Assembly (NCBI GenBank): GCA_020444165.1
Contig: JAHLLK010000031.1
Location: forward strand, 1 to 57,790
Source: Deltaproteobacteria bacterium
GTDB taxonomy: Bacteria > Desulfobacterota > Desulfarculia > Desulfarculales > Desulfarculaceae
DNA length: 57,790 bases
Direction: 5' to 3'
Shown: piece by piece, positions 1 to 9,600 of the stretch
Layout: each line of letters begins with the position of its first letter
Position numbering within the stretch: the stretch's first letter is position 1
Notes under the pieces: generated by a model
The model's input: only the letters and a program-made list of their open reading frames with translations
Told to the model about the DNA's origin: nothing
Database searches by the model: none
Translations under genes and position numbers: made by a program

Positions 1-2788
1 GCCAGCTTCGGGAGCGAACGCGCTCACGTGCGGGGGGCAGCCTGCCCCGACCCGCTACGCCAGCCGCGGCGACGCGGCCGCCAGCCGCGGCGACGCGGCC
101 GCGGCCCCACAGCTCCAGGCGGAGTTCCGGCGGCAGAGCCGCACCGCCCGGCGCGGGCCGCAGACGGATCCGGCGGACGGGCCGGGGCTCCATTTCCAGG
201 CTCAGGCGGTCGGCCCGGGCCAACAGGGGCAGCACCCCGGCCCAATACAGGCGGGAGGGCCAGCGGGCGGTGAAGGCGGCCGGCTGCCAGGCCCCCTCCC
301 CGTCGCTGGTCTCCACCACCAGCCCCGCGGGGAAGATCTGTTCTTCCGGGTGGTGGGTCAGCACCAGGCGGGAGGGGCGATAGGCGCGGTCCAGTTCGAA
401 GACCAGGCCGCCCACGGTGGCCTGGCCGGTCACGGTGGCCAGGCGGGAATCCCCCGGCGGCGGCGGCGGCACGGCCCGGAAATAGCTGAACCCGTGCCGG
501 TCCTGGCGCTCGGCCTGGTAGCCGGCCGCGGCCAGGGTCTTTTCCGCGGCCGGGGCCAAGCCGCTGGCCACGGCCAGGTGCAGGGTCTGGTGCGGAGGCA
601 GGACCAGGTTGGCGGCCAGGTGCCCGGCCAGCCACTCCGGGCGGGAGAGTTCCGGCGGCAGGCTCACCCGCAGCCGGGACGGCAGCCAGGCCTCCAGGGC
701 CGGGCCGCACCACACGGGTGCCTGGCCGGGCAGCAACCCGGCCAGCCAGCCGGCGGCTTGGCGGGGCCGGGGCTTCGCGCCGCCCTCCACCCCCACCAGG
801 GCCTCCACCACGCTCCAGGACTGGCGGGCTTGGTTGGCCAACCGCACCCGCAGATAGCGCGCGGTGCGCGGCGGGAAGCGGTACTCCTGCCACGGCGAGG
901 CGAACAGGGCGGACAGCCGTCCCGCGGCCCATTGCCAACCCACGTACATGTTGTGCACCCGCCCCAATTCCTGCCAGGGGCCGTGCTCCGGGCGGGCGGC
1001 CAGGGCCAGGATGCCGGGCAACTCGCGGTGGGTGCCGGCAAACAAGAGCAGCTGGCAAACCCCCACCGTGTCCCGACCCAGGTCCAGGATCACCTCCTGG
1101 CCCGGGGCCTGGCTGGTCCGGGGGCTCCAGCGGGAGCCGGCGTTGAGATCGTCCAAGGCCGGCGCCAGCCCGGGCTGGTGGCTGGCCGTGATCCGGGCCG
1201 GGCCGGCGGCCAGGAGCCGGGGTTCATAGGGAGGCGGCTGGATGCCATGCACCAAATGGCCCCAGGGGGTGCTGACCCGCCAGGTGGCGCCCAGGGCCGC
1301 CAGGTTCTCCTCCATGGCCGCCAACTGGCCGGGCAGGAGATAGACCCCGGGCCGGAAGGAGCGGTAGAGCTGGCGCAAATAGGGGGGATATTTGGCGTTG
1401 AGGGCCCAGACGAAAACCTGGTTCTCCTGGCAGTCAAAGGTGAGCCGCATGCTCTGACTGAAGGCCAGGACCCAGGCGTGACTCAGGCCCTCCTGATCCA
1501 TGACCTCACCCAGGGCCCGGGCCTCCTTGAGTTCCTCGGCGTGGTTGTGCGCCAAGGTTTGGTTGTACAAGGGGCTGTAGAAGAGGGTGCCCCAGAGGTA
1601 CAGCACCGCCACGGCCAGCCCCCCGGCGCCGGCCACGGCCCAGCCCCAGCGGCCCCAGGCGGCCAGGCGGTCCAGGCCCCGGGCCAGGGTCAGGGGCAGA
1701 AAGAGATACACCGGCAGGAGATAGCGGAGCGAGTTGAAGGCCGACCAGCCGGCCACCACGAACAGGGAGGTCATCAGGCCCAGGCACAGGAGCAGGATCT
1801 CCGAGCCGTCGCCCTCCCGGCCCCGCCGCGCTCGCCGGAAAAGGTTCCAGCCCCACTCCCCCAGGCACCAGGCCACGGCGGCCAGGGAGAGGGCCAGCAC
1901 CACCGGCCCCAAGCCGGGCGCCAGCCAATCCCGCAGGTCGTAACCCCGCACCCCCGTCAGCACCGGCAGGGCCTGCTCCGCCAAAAAGGCCAGGGTGTTG
2001 CCCAGGGGGTCGCTGGGTTTGGGCCGCAGGAGGAAGCGGAAGGTGGCCCAGTCGTGGGCGAGGTTGTAGAGCCAGAAGGGCAGGCTGCCCAAGAGGAACC
2101 CCGCGGCCAGGGCCCAGAACCCGGCTGTCAGGGGCCAACGTAAGTTCCGCCGCCACAGCACCAACAGGGCCGGCGCCAGGAAGTAGATGGCCAGGGGGTG
2201 GGTCCAAAAGGCCAGGCCGGCCAGGACGCCCAGGACCGCCTGGGCCGTGACCAGGTGGCCCGCCGCCACCCGGCCCCGGGCCAGCCGCACCGCCAGCCAG
2301 AGGAACCAGGCCCCCAGGGCCAACAGCGGCAGATAGATGCCCCGGGCGATCACCGAGGTCCAGGCCAGGTGAAAGGGCCCCAGGGCGGCCAGGCCCAGGG
2401 TAAAGAGCGCGGTGCGCCGGCCGTAGATCTCCCGGGCCAGGAAATAAAGGCCCAGGAGGAAGACCAGGGAGAACAGGGCCGGCGCCGTGGAAAGCGCCAC
2501 CCGGTTCACCCCGCCAAAGGCCATGAGCCCCGCGGCCAGGGACGATTCCAACGTGCCGCCGTAAGGTGAGCCCCACCAGAAGGCGGTGAACTCGCCCTGC
2601 TGCATCTGGAGCCCCATGAGACCCACCATGGCGTTGTCCGAATCCAGGGCCGGGGCGGTGAGGTACAGGGCCCGGATGCAGGCGGCCACGGCCAACAGCC
2701 CCACCACGGCCCAAATCTCCCACCGGGGCCCGGCGGGGCGGGGGGAGTACGGCGGGGGCGGGGAAACGGGGTCGCGGCTGGAAGGCAA
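1..2788 (-). CDS. membrane glycosyltransferase (GT39/PMT-like) with C-terminal discoidin-like modules, partial
   Basis: Probably transfers a sugar from a lipid-linked donor on the outer face of the inner membrane. The frame has no in-frame ATG near its start. I chose TTG at 2788 because AAGGAG lies at 2795-2800 and a good promoter lies upstream. Read from the DNA, residues about 30-430 are a chain of hydrophobic helices, with an acidic loop after the first helix (APALDSDNAMVGLM), as in GT39 enzymes, and later segments such as FWTHPLAIYFLAPALL. Residues about 536-663 look like an F5/8 type C (discoidin) fold (EVILDLGRDT ... RYLRVRLANQARQSWSVVEAL), and a second similar module lies at about 780-893. 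The frame is open to base 1, so the C-terminus lies outside the window. The overlapping long frames on either strand lack membrane character and are shadows. The fold is fairly sure; the acceptor is unknown. Confidence 0.75.
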   Translation of the reverse strand, partial: MPSSRDPVSPPPPYSPRPAGPRWEIWAVVGLLAVAACIRALYLTAPALDSDNAMVGLMGLQMQQGEFTAFWWGSPYGGTLESSLAAGLMAFGGVNRVALSTAPALFSLVFLLGLYFLAREIYGRRTALFTLGLAALGPFHLAWTSVIARGIYLPLLALGAWFLWLAVRLARGRVAAGHLVTAQAVLGVLAGLAFWTHPLAIYFLAPALLVLWRRNLRWPLTAGFWALAAGFLLGSLPFWLYNLAHDWATFRFLLRPKPSDPLGNTLAFLAEQALPVLTGVRGYDLRDWLAPGLGPVVLALSLAAVAWCLGEWGWNLFRRARRGREGDGSEILLLCLGLMTSLFVVAGWSAFNSLRYLLPVYLFLPLTLARGLDRLAAWGRWGWAVAGAGGLAVAVLYLWGTLFYSPLYNQTLAHNHAEELKEARALGEVMDQEGLSHAWVLAFSQSMRLTFDCQENQVFVWALNAKYPPYLRQLYRSFRPGVYLLPGQLAAMEENLAALGATWRVSTPWGHLVHGIQPPPYEPRLLAAGPARITASHQPGLAPALDDLNAGSRWSPRTSQAPGQEVILDLGRDTVGVCQLLLFAGTHRELPGILALAARPEHGPWQELGRVHNMYVGWQWAAGRLSALFASPWQEYRFPPRTARYLRVRLANQARQSWSVVEALVGVEGGAKPRPRQAAGWLAGLLPGQAPVWCGPALEAWLPSRLRVSLPPELSRPEWLAGHLAANLVLPPHQTLHLAVASGLAPAAEKTLAAAGYQAERQDRHGFSYFRAVPPPPPGDSRLATVTGQATVGGLVFELDRAYRPSRLVLTHHPEEQIFPAGLVVETSDGEGAWQPAAFTARWPSRLYWAGVLPLLARADRLSLEMEPRPVRRIRLRPAPGGAALPPELRLELWGRGRVAAAGGRVAAAGVAGRGRLPPARERVRSRSW
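61..102. repeat. 21-bp tandem duplication
   Basis: Two exact copies of a 21-bp unit that starts CAGCCGCGGCGACGCGGCC lie at 61-81 and 82-102. They fall in the 3' part of the glycosyltransferase gene and add seven codons in frame, giving an Ala/Gly/Arg/Val-rich tail. Confidence 0.85.
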
Positions 2789-2849
2789 GGTTGGCTCCTT
2801 GGAGGCGGCTCCGGGGTGGCCTGTCCGGGCACAGGGCGGAAAAGTCTAG

Positions 2850-2878
2850 GAATTAGCGTAAACGGCGTGGTTAGTCAA
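2850..2878 (-). promoter_or_regulatory. sigma-70-type promoter of the glycosyltransferase gene
   Basis: On the minus strand TTGACT (2873-2878) and TAATTC (2850-2855) are separated by exactly 17 bases. This would start transcription near 2843, about 55 bases before the TTG start at 2788. Confidence 0.65.
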
Positions 2879-2979
2879 GCCCGGGGGGCGGAGGGAAACA
2901 GGGGCGGCTTGCCCGGGGGGCGGGCTGAGCGGGGTTGGGGTGGGGGATCCCAAAACTACCAATAAGGATAGTACAATAT

Positions 2980-3022
2980 GGAGAGCATTGCACGGGGCGT
3001 CCAGCCCCGTGCAATGCTCTCC
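2980..3022. repeat. perfect 19-bp inverted repeat with 5-base loop
   Basis: GGAGAGCATTGCACGGGGC (2980-2998) is followed by a 5-base spacer and its exact complement (3004-3022). A smaller hairpin, GGAGC-CCTT-GCTCC, follows at 3027-3040. It lies between divergent genes, so it is not needed as a terminator for either. No T-tract follows it. It could be a palindromic intergenic repeat, an RNA hairpin or a protein site. Confidence 0.8.
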
Positions 3023-3130
3023 GTAGGGAGCCCTTGCTCCGGCATTGCGGCGCAAAAAGGCCAAAAGGCAGGGTAATGCGGTTACTTCCGCGTAAATCGA
3101 GTTTGGAACTGTTTGCGGGCCGGCAGGCAA

Positions 3131-3159
3131 TTGACGCAGGAAGGCCCATGGCTTATGGT
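3131..3159 (+). promoter_or_regulatory. candidate sigma-70 promoter of the DUF3795 gene
   Basis: TTGACG (3131-3136) and TATGGT (3154-3159) are 17 bases apart. A start near 3166 fits translation from the ATG at 3211 and argues against the longer upstream reading frame. Confidence 0.5.
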
Positions 3160-3210
3160 GCCTCCAACCGGCTGGCATCCTGTTGCCGGTGGAAAGGAGC
3201 CTTGAGATCC

Positions 3211-3654
3211 ATGGATTACCGAGAATTGACCGCACCCTGCGGGCTGGATTGCTTTAACTGCACCTTTTATCTGGCCACGCAAGACCCGGCCGCCCAGGCC
3301 CAGGTTGAAAAATGGTCGGAGCAGTACCAGGTTCCCGTGGCCGTCATGCTTTGTCGGGGGTGCCGGGCCCATGACGGGCAAATCCCCCTGCAAAGGCACC
3401 TGTTCGGCGAGGCGCACCGCTGCGCCGCCTATGAATGCGCCAAGAGCAAGGAGCATCATCATTGCGGGGAATGTGACGATTTCCCTTGCGATTATCTGCA
3501 CCCCTATGCGGACCGGGCGGCGGAGCTGCCGCACAACATGAAGGTCTTCAACCTGTGCCTCATCAATAAAATGGGCCTGGATAAATGGGCGGAAAGCAAG
3601 GCGGCGGAGGTGCGCACCACTTACTTCGGCAAGCCTTGGACCCTGGCCAAATAG
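3211..3654 (+). CDS. DUF3795-family cysteine-rich protein
   Basis: A 147-residue cytoplasmic protein with the DUF3795 signature: an N-terminal APCGLDCFNC cluster (CxxxCxxC at residues 10-17), then LCRGCR and a Cys/His-rich stretch (HRCAAYECAKSKEHHHCGEC) ending DDFPCDYL. These cysteines probably bind a metal, but the family has no established function. I chose ATG 3211 because AAAGGAG lies at 3193-3199 and a promoter-like pair lies further upstream. The same frame is open back to 2935, but that stretch runs through a palindrome and reads unlike protein. The SnoaL-like gene follows after about 240 bases; I saw no convincing promoter or terminator between them. Confidence 0.85.
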   Translation: MDYRELTAPCGLDCFNCTFYLATQDPAAQAQVEKWSEQYQVPVAVMLCRGCRAHDGQIPLQRHLFGEAHRCAAYECAKSKEHHHCGECDDFPCDYLHPYADRAAELPHNMKVFNLCLINKMGLDKWAESKAAEVRTTYFGKPWTLAK

Positions 3655-3895
3655 GTTCGGGCTTTTCCCCGGGCCGCGCCCGCTTCCCCGGAGGGGGACC
3701 AGGTGGAGGAAGCAAAAACTCCAGGACGAAAGGCCGTTGGTTTTGGCGGGGTACGGTGACGCGGGGACTGGATGGTCGTGTCTGGCTCGATAAGCAGGTG
3801 GCGGGCCGGTAATTCGTTATTGTGGGGTTCGCCGCCCGCTCCGGCCGCCCGAGCCGGTCCCCGCGCCACTTTTTTTGTATTGGAAGGAGTCAGGC

Positions 3896-4315
3896 ATGAC
3901 CGAAGCCAAATACCGTCAATATATCGCCGATTTCAACGCCGCCTGCGCCGGCAGCGGCAAGTTCGACACCTTCTTCGACACCTACTATCATCCGGACGCC
4001 GTATTCGAATATATCCCCGCGGCCCGGAAGAACCAGGGGCGCGCCAGCACCCTGAAATTCTGGGAGGGCGTGCACGAGATCATGACCGAAGAGATCCAGC
4101 CGCACATCTCGCTCCTCATCACCGACAACCAGGTGGCCACCGAAGCGCCCATAGATTTCCGGTGCAAAAAGGATCTGGACTGGGTGGGGGTGAAGCACCC
4201 GGCCGGCAGCTCCTTCCGGCTGCGCATGGTGGCCTTCTACGACCTGGACGAGGACGACAAGATCACGTATGTGCGGGTTTATTCGATTTACCATGAAGCC
4301 TATCAGGTGGGGTGA
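3896..4315 (+). CDS. SnoaL/NTF2-like small protein
   Basis: A 139-residue soluble protein. MTEAKYRQYIADFNAACAG, then FDTFFDTYYHPDAVFEYIP, and later hydrophobic strands ending FRLRMVAFYDLDEDDKITYV, match the alpha+beta cone of NTF2-like/SnoaL proteins. These are often small enzymes or ligand-binding proteins acting on polyketide- or steroid-like molecules. I placed the start at ATG 3896 because GGAAGGAG sits just upstream; an ATG 21 bases earlier lacks such a site. The substrate cannot be told from the sequence. Confidence 0.75.
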   Translation: MTEAKYRQYIADFNAACAGSGKFDTFFDTYYHPDAVFEYIPAARKNQGRASTLKFWEGVHEIMTEEIQPHISLLITDNQVATEAPIDFRCKKDLDWVGVKHPAGSSFRLRMVAFYDLDEDDKITYVRVYSIYHEAYQVG

Positions 4316-4336
4316 AGCGGAAGATTTGGGGCTTGC

Positions 4337-4386
4337 CTACGATGAGAAAGCGTCATCCAGCGTATCCTGGATGCGGAAGCGCTATT
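4337..4386 (-). pseudogene. possible HEPN (DUF86) toxin remnant
   Basis: Just downstream of the MNT remnant the minus strand reads RFRIQDTLDDAFSS before a stop at 4337-4339. This resembles the N-terminus of DUF86/HEPN partners, which often start WRFRIQDILDAI. No further homologous sequence follows. The match is short, so this rests mainly on the usual MNT-HEPN pairing. Confidence 0.3.
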
Positions 4387-4388
4387 CC

Positions 4389-4684
4389 CTAGGCAACATC
4401 GACGGCCTCGGAAAAGATGTGTTCTTTGAGGGCGGGGCGTACGGCTGTCTTCTGCACCAAATCAACCTTGACCCCGCCCAAGAGATCCTCCAGCCAGTAT
4501 TGCAGGTTGAATATCTCGAACAGGGGCTCAAGGTGCGGTCGAACTCCGTCAAAAGATCCACGTCGCTGGTTTGACCGGCCTGGTTGCGGGCGGTGGAACC
4601 GAACAAGGCCAGGGAGACATCTCCCCGCTGGCGCAACTCCTCCCGGTGAGCGCCCAGGGTTTTTATGATGGCCTCGCGGTTCAT
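4389..4684 (-). pseudogene. frameshifted MNT-type nucleotidyltransferase (antitoxin-like)
   Basis: The first frame begins at ATG 4684 after GGGAGAGG and reads MNREAIIKTLGAHREELRQR, then FGSTARNQAGQTSDVDLL, the GS-x10-DxD signature of minimal nucleotidyltransferases. After EFDR the homologous sequence continues in another frame as LEPLFEIFNLQYWLEDLL, VKVDLVQKTAVRPALKEHIF, to a stop at 4389. The break lies at about 4531-4541 and looks like a single-base change. Intact members (MntA family) AMPylate or neutralise HEPN toxins. Here the product would lose its C-terminal half unless the shift is a sequencing error or programmed. Confidence 0.75.
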
Positions 4685-5205
4685 TCTTACCTCTCCCAAT
4701 AGACACAACTAGTTTGCCCCGGAACAGCCTGACCGGACAAGGTCGCTTCCTGGTCACAACCCGGGCGGGCGGGGGTAAGGGGCTAGATTGCACGGTGGTG
4801 TACTGCCGGGCCCGCTTCCCGCCATCCAGCGGGAGAGGCTGAAAACGGGGTCGCGGATGATTCCATCTCTTTGGATTTAAATCGCCCAGGGAACCCTGGC
4901 GTCGTCGGCCATCAAGACGGGCAACACCCTTGCTGCGAACCCCGCCGACGCGAGGTTCCGCCCACGGCCGCCGAGGCGCTCACCTCACCTCACCATGTGG
5001 TGTGTCACGTTAGTTCAGCTCGAACCTCTTGACCGCCTGGGGGCTGAATTAGCCGTTCGGGTCAGGGTTTTGTTTGGCCACCGCGCAGTAGGCCGCCTCC
5101 TCAACCCAGTTTCCTCCGGCGCTCTCCTTTCCATTCCTGCCCCCTCCCCTTCTTCCCCCTTTTCCCCATTGCCAAGCCCCCACCCTCCCAGCGTATTCTA
5201 TAGGC
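4685..5205. other. intergenic region, no gene recognised
   Basis: About 520 bases between the MNT remnant and sdaA. There is a short hairpin (TCCCGC-CATCCA-GCGGGA) near 4818. The minus strand at about 5035-5110 gives a short open stretch ending CAVAKQNPDPNG with no identifiable family. I see no convincing gene. TATTCT followed by TATAGG lies just before the sdaA ATG. Confidence 0.5.
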
Positions 5206-6570
5206 ATGCCACCGGTGCTTACCTCCATCTTCGAGCTGTTCAAGGCCGGACCCGGGCCGTCCAGTTCCCACACCATCGGCCCCATGCGGGCCGGGCTGGA
5301 GTTCCGCCGGGAGTTGGCCGCGTTGCCGCCCGAGGTGCTGGCCCGGGGCGTGCGCCTGGAGGCGGAGTTCCTGGGCTCGCTGTCGGCCACCGGCCGGGGG
5401 CACGGCAGCGACCGCGCGGTGTTGGCCGGGCTGTTGGGCTGGGCGCCGGAGGAAGTGGACCCCGCGGCCTTTGCCGCCCTGGGCCGGCCCGACGGCCCGC
5501 CGCTCAGCCTGGAGGTGGCCGGGCGGCGGTTCCCAGTCAGCCCGGACACCGTGGTCTTCGGGCCCCTGGAGCACGACCACCCCCACCCCAACACCCTTAT
5601 CCTGCGTCTCTGGGGACCGGAGGGCGTCCTCCTGGAGCGGGTGTACTACTCCGTGGGCGGCGGCTTTCTGGAGGGCCGGGGCCCGGCCCAGCCCCTGAAG
5701 AGCCGGCCGGCCTATCCCTACGCCAGCCTGGCCGAGCTGTTGGAGATCCTGGCCCGCACCGGCCTCCCGCTCGGCCGGGTGCTCATGGCCAACGAGGAGG
5801 CCATCACCGGGGCCGCGCCCGCGGAGATCACCGCCGGGATGCATCGCATCCTGGGGCTCATGGAGGATGCGGTGGAGCGGGGGCTGGCCGCCGCGGGCAA
5901 GCTGCCCGGCCCCCTGGGCCTGGACCGCAAGGCCGGCATCCTGTATGCCCGGGCCCGCTGGCAGGCCCACGCGGCCGAGCGCTGGCTGATCCTCATGAAC
6001 GCCTACGCCCTGGCGGCCAGCGAGGAGAACGCGGCCGGCGGCCTGGTGGTCACCGCGCCCACCCTGGGCTCCTCCGGGGTGATCCCCGCGGCCCTGCACC
6101 TGCTGAAGTACCAGATGCGGCTGCCGGCGGCGGCCCTGTTGGAGCCGTTGTGGGCCGCGGCGGCGGTGGGGTTTTTGATCCGGCACAACGCCTCCATCGC
6201 CGGGGCGGAGGTGGGCTGCCAGGGCGAGATCGGGGCGGCCAGCTCCATGGCCGCGGCCCTGTTCGCCCTGGCCCTGGGCCACGGGGTGGAGGTCATGGCC
6301 AGCGCGGCGGAGATCGCCCTGGAGCACTACCTGGGCCTGACCTGCGACCCGGTGGGCGGCTACGTGCAGATCCCCTGCATCGAGCGCAACGCCATGGGGG
6401 TGGTGAAGGCCTACAACGCCTGCCTGTTGGCCAGCGCCGGCGATCCCCGGCGGCAGAAGGTGGGTTTTGACACGGTGGTCAAGGTGATGCTCCAGACGGG
6501 CCGCGACATGTCCACCCGCTACAAGGAGACCTCCCTGGGCGGTTTGGCGGCCAACGTGCCCTGCTGCTGA
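5206..6570 (+). CDS. sdaA: L-serine ammonia-lyase, single-chain iron-sulfur type
   Basis: Deaminates L-serine to pyruvate and ammonia in the cytoplasm using a [4Fe-4S] cluster. The 454-residue length matches one-chain SdaA. The N-terminal FELFKAGPGPSSSHTIGPMR is the family hallmark. The C-terminal half carries ENAAGGLVVTAPTLGSSGV and three cluster cysteines, C338 (GCQGEIG), C380 (LTCDPVGG) and C391 (IPCIERNA); it ends TSLGGLAANVPCC, the tail that occupies the active site in this family. ATG 5206 has no clear Shine-Dalgarno sequence, but the homology starts here. The gene seems to stand alone, with a small hairpin after it and the next gene carrying its own promoter. Confidence 0.95.
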   Translation: MPPVLTSIFELFKAGPGPSSSHTIGPMRAGLEFRRELAALPPEVLARGVRLEAEFLGSLSATGRGHGSDRAVLAGLLGWAPEEVDPAAFAALGRPDGPPLSLEVAGRRFPVSPDTVVFGPLEHDHPHPNTLILRLWGPEGVLLERVYYSVGGGFLEGRGPAQPLKSRPAYPYASLAELLEILARTGLPLGRVLMANEEAITGAAPAEITAGMHRILGLMEDAVERGLAAAGKLPGPLGLDRKAGILYARARWQAHAAERWLILMNAYALAASEENAAGGLVVTAPTLGSSGVIPAALHLLKYQMRLPAAALLEPLWAAAAVGFLIRHNASIAGAEVGCQGEIGAASSMAAALFALALGHGVEVMASAAEIALEHYLGLTCDPVGGYVQIPCIERNAMGVVKAYNACLLASAGDPRRQKVGFDTVVKVMLQTGRDMSTRYKETSLGGLAANVPCC

Positions 6571-6590
6571 AAGCTGCGCGAGCTTCTTCT
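6571..6590 (+). terminator. weak terminator-like hairpin after sdaA
   Basis: AAGCT-GCGCG-AGCTT (6571-6585) follows the sdaA stop directly and runs into CTTCTT. The stem is only 5 bp, so this is a weak call. Confidence 0.35.
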
Positions 6591-6618
6591 TACAATTCCC
6601 TGTCGTTTATCCTATAAT
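6590..6618 (+). promoter_or_regulatory. sigma-70-type promoter of the histidine kinase gene
   Basis: A perfect TATAAT (6613-6618) lies 17 bases after TTACAA (6590-6595). Transcription would start near 6625, about 45 bases before the GTG start. Confidence 0.65.
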
Positions 6619-6669
6619 CCCCACAAACCAGCTATCGGATTCGGCAAATCAGTCCTGGTTGGAGCACCT

Positions 6670-9600
6670 GTGACCTGGCTCGCACCATCCGTGATCGCCA
6701 CCCTGTTTGGGACTTTGATCCTGGGCATGGTCTACGGCTTTCTCTACACCCAGGACCGGCAAAAATACCTGGCGGTGTGGACAGGGGCCTGGTTCCTTTC
6801 GGCGGCGCGTTTCGTGCTGATGCTGGTCATCCTCCACCTGCCGCCGCAGCCCTGGTTCTGGCCCCTGCACCAGCTCTGCACCCTGGGTAGCGGGGTCATG
6901 CTGTTGTGGGGGGCCCAGATCTTCCTGGAACGCCCCCTGCCTGCCTGGTGGCTGGCGGCGGCCGGCGGGGCGGCAATTTGGGTGGTGGTCCACCCCTTCA
7001 CGGGGCTGGGCTTCCTGGCCCTCACCATCCCCACCTACCTTTTCCTGGCCGTGGTCTTCATCTACACCGGCCTGGCCTTTTTCCGCTCCACCCGGCTGGA
7101 GGGTTTGGGCCGGAGCGTCACCGGGGTCAGCTTCATCCTTTGGGGCCTGCACAAGGCCGACTACCCCCTGATCCGCCCCCTCACCTGGCTGGCCCCCTGG
7201 GGTTATCTCCTGGCCGCGGCCCTGGAGATGCTCACCGCCTTGGGCCTGTTGTTGGCCTACTTCCAAAAGACCCGGGCCCGGCTCCTGGCCGCCCAGGGGG
7301 AGATCCAGGCGGGGCGCGACCGCCTGGAAGCCCTGGTGGAACACGCCGGAGAAGGCATTTTCCAGAGCGACGCCGCCGGCCGGCTGTTGGCCGCCAACCC
7401 CGCCCTGGCCGCCCTGTGGGGGGTGGCCGACCCCCAGGCGCTGTTGGGCCGGCCTTTTTTTCTGGCCCCGGAGATCTTCACCGAGCCCGCGGAGCGCGCC
7501 GTCCTGCAAGACCTCCTGAAGCAAGAGGGGCAGGTGCGCGCCTTTTTGTGCCGGGTGACCACCGCCCCAGGCCGGCGGGCCCAGTGGTCCCTGAACGTCC
7601 GGGCCGTGCGGGACGCCCAGGGCCAGCTGGAGTTCTGGGAAGGCACCATCAACGACCTGACCCACCGCCTCTTGGCCGAAGAAGCCCTGCGCCGGAGCCT
7701 GGACCAGAGCCAGGAAGCCCGCCAGGAGGTGGAGTCCCTCCTGATCTCCACCCGGGCCACCCTGGAAAAGCAGGACTTCAACGAGCTGGCCCGCACCATC
7801 CTCCAGGAGTGCCAGAGCCTCTTGGGGGCCGAGGCCGGCTACCTGGCCCTCCTGGACCGCACCGGCCGGGAGAACCGGGTGCTGCTCCTGAACCCCGGCC
7901 GCCGCCCCGGCTCCGCCGCCGCCCTGCCGCTCGCCTACCCCGCCTCCCCCAGCCAAGCCAGCCTGGGCCAGGACCCGGTGTTTCACAATGATTTCCCCGC
8001 CAGCCCCTGGAGCGGCCTGCCGCCACCGGAGCTGACCGACCTGGCCAACGCCCTGTTCGCCCCCCTGATCATCGAGGGCCGGGTGGTGGGGGTGCTGGGC
8101 CTGGGTGACAAGCCCGGGGGCTTCCGCGAACTGGACGCCCGGCGGGCCGGAGCCTTTGCCGAGTTGGCCGCGGTGGGCCTGCACAAAAGCCTCACCCGCC
8201 AGGCCCTGGCCGCCAGCGAGGAACGCTTCCGCCTGATGTTCGCCACCATCCCGGACGCCGTGACCCTCTCCACCCTGGAGGGGATCATGGTGGACGTGAA
8301 CCAGAGCTTTTGCCGGCTCACCGGGTATACCCGCGAGGAACTCGTGGGCCGGACGGCTCAGGCGCTGAATCTGTTGACGGATGGGGTTGAACGAGAGGAA
8401 GTGCTCAACCGCTTGCGGCAGGCAGGGCACACGGTCAACCAGGAGCTGGCCATCCGGGGCCGGGACGGCCAAGTCAAAACCGCCCTGGTCTCCGGGGCTG
8501 TCCTGGAACTGGACGGCCAACCCCACATCCTGGCCATCGCCCGGGACGTCACCCAGCTCAAGGAGGACGAGCGGGAGCGCGCCCTTTTGGCCGAGCAGCT
8601 CCGCCAATCCCAGAAAATGGAGGCCGTGGGCACCCTGGCCGGCGGGATCGCCCACGACTTCAACAACATCCTGGGGGCGATCCTGGGCTATGCCGAGCTG
8701 GCCCAGGCCCGCGTCGAGGAAGGCGATCAGCCGGACCGGGAGATCGCCAACATCGTCTCTTCGGCGCTCCGGGCCAAGGATCTGGTCAAGCAGCTTCTCA
8801 CCTTCAGCCGCAAGCTGGAGAGCGATCTCCGGCCGGTGGACGCCAACCTGTGCCTGGCCGCCGCGGCCCGCATGCTGGAGCGCACCATCCCCCGCATGAT
8901 CGCTCTGGAGCTGGATTTGGCGCCGGATCTGGCCCTGGTCAACGCCGACCCCATCCAGTTGGAGCAGGTGCTCATGAACCTGGGCACCAACGCCAAGGAC
9001 GCCATGCCCGAGGGAGGCACTCTCCGGGTGGAGACCCTGAACCTGCCGCTGGCCCCGGGGGAGCGGCCGGAGCTGAGCGCCGGGGAGCCGGGGGATTACG
9101 TGGCCATCCGGGTGTCGGACACGGGCCACGGCATGGACAAGGAGACCCTGCAGCACATCTTCGACCCCTTTTTCACCACCAAGGACGTGGGGCGGGGCAC
9201 CGGCCTGGGCCTGTCGTCCGTGTTCGGCATCGTGGAGAGCCACGGCGGCGCCATCACCTGTCAAAGCGAGCCGGGCCGGGGCACGTGGTTCGAGATTCTC
9301 CTGCCGGCCCTGCCCCGCACCGAACTGAGCCAGGAGAGCCCGGCGCCCCTGGCCACGGTCCCCCGGGGACAGGGGGAAAGGGTGTTGGTGGTGGACGACG
9401 AGGACACCCTCCGGGAGCTGGCCCAGCGTTTCCTGGAGCGGGGGGGCTACCAGGCCGGGGAGGCCCGGAGCGGTGAAGAGGCCCTGGCGGTGTTCCGGCG
9501 GGAGCCGGCGGAACTGGTGCTCTTGGATTTGTTCATGCCCGGCATGGGCGGGTTGAAGTGCTGCCAGGAGCTGTTGGAACTCTATCCCGGGGTGAAGATC

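Noticed and set aside
350..2143. 597-codon plus-strand frame and 405-codon minus-strand frame over the glycosyltransferase
   Set aside because: Neither has membrane helices or motifs. The frame read from TTG 2788 gives proper transmembrane segments, a ribosome site and a promoter.
5049..5594. Minus-strand frame before and over sdaA
   Set aside because: It overlaps the confident sdaA N-terminus and shows no family; only its last residues lie in the gap and they match nothing I know.
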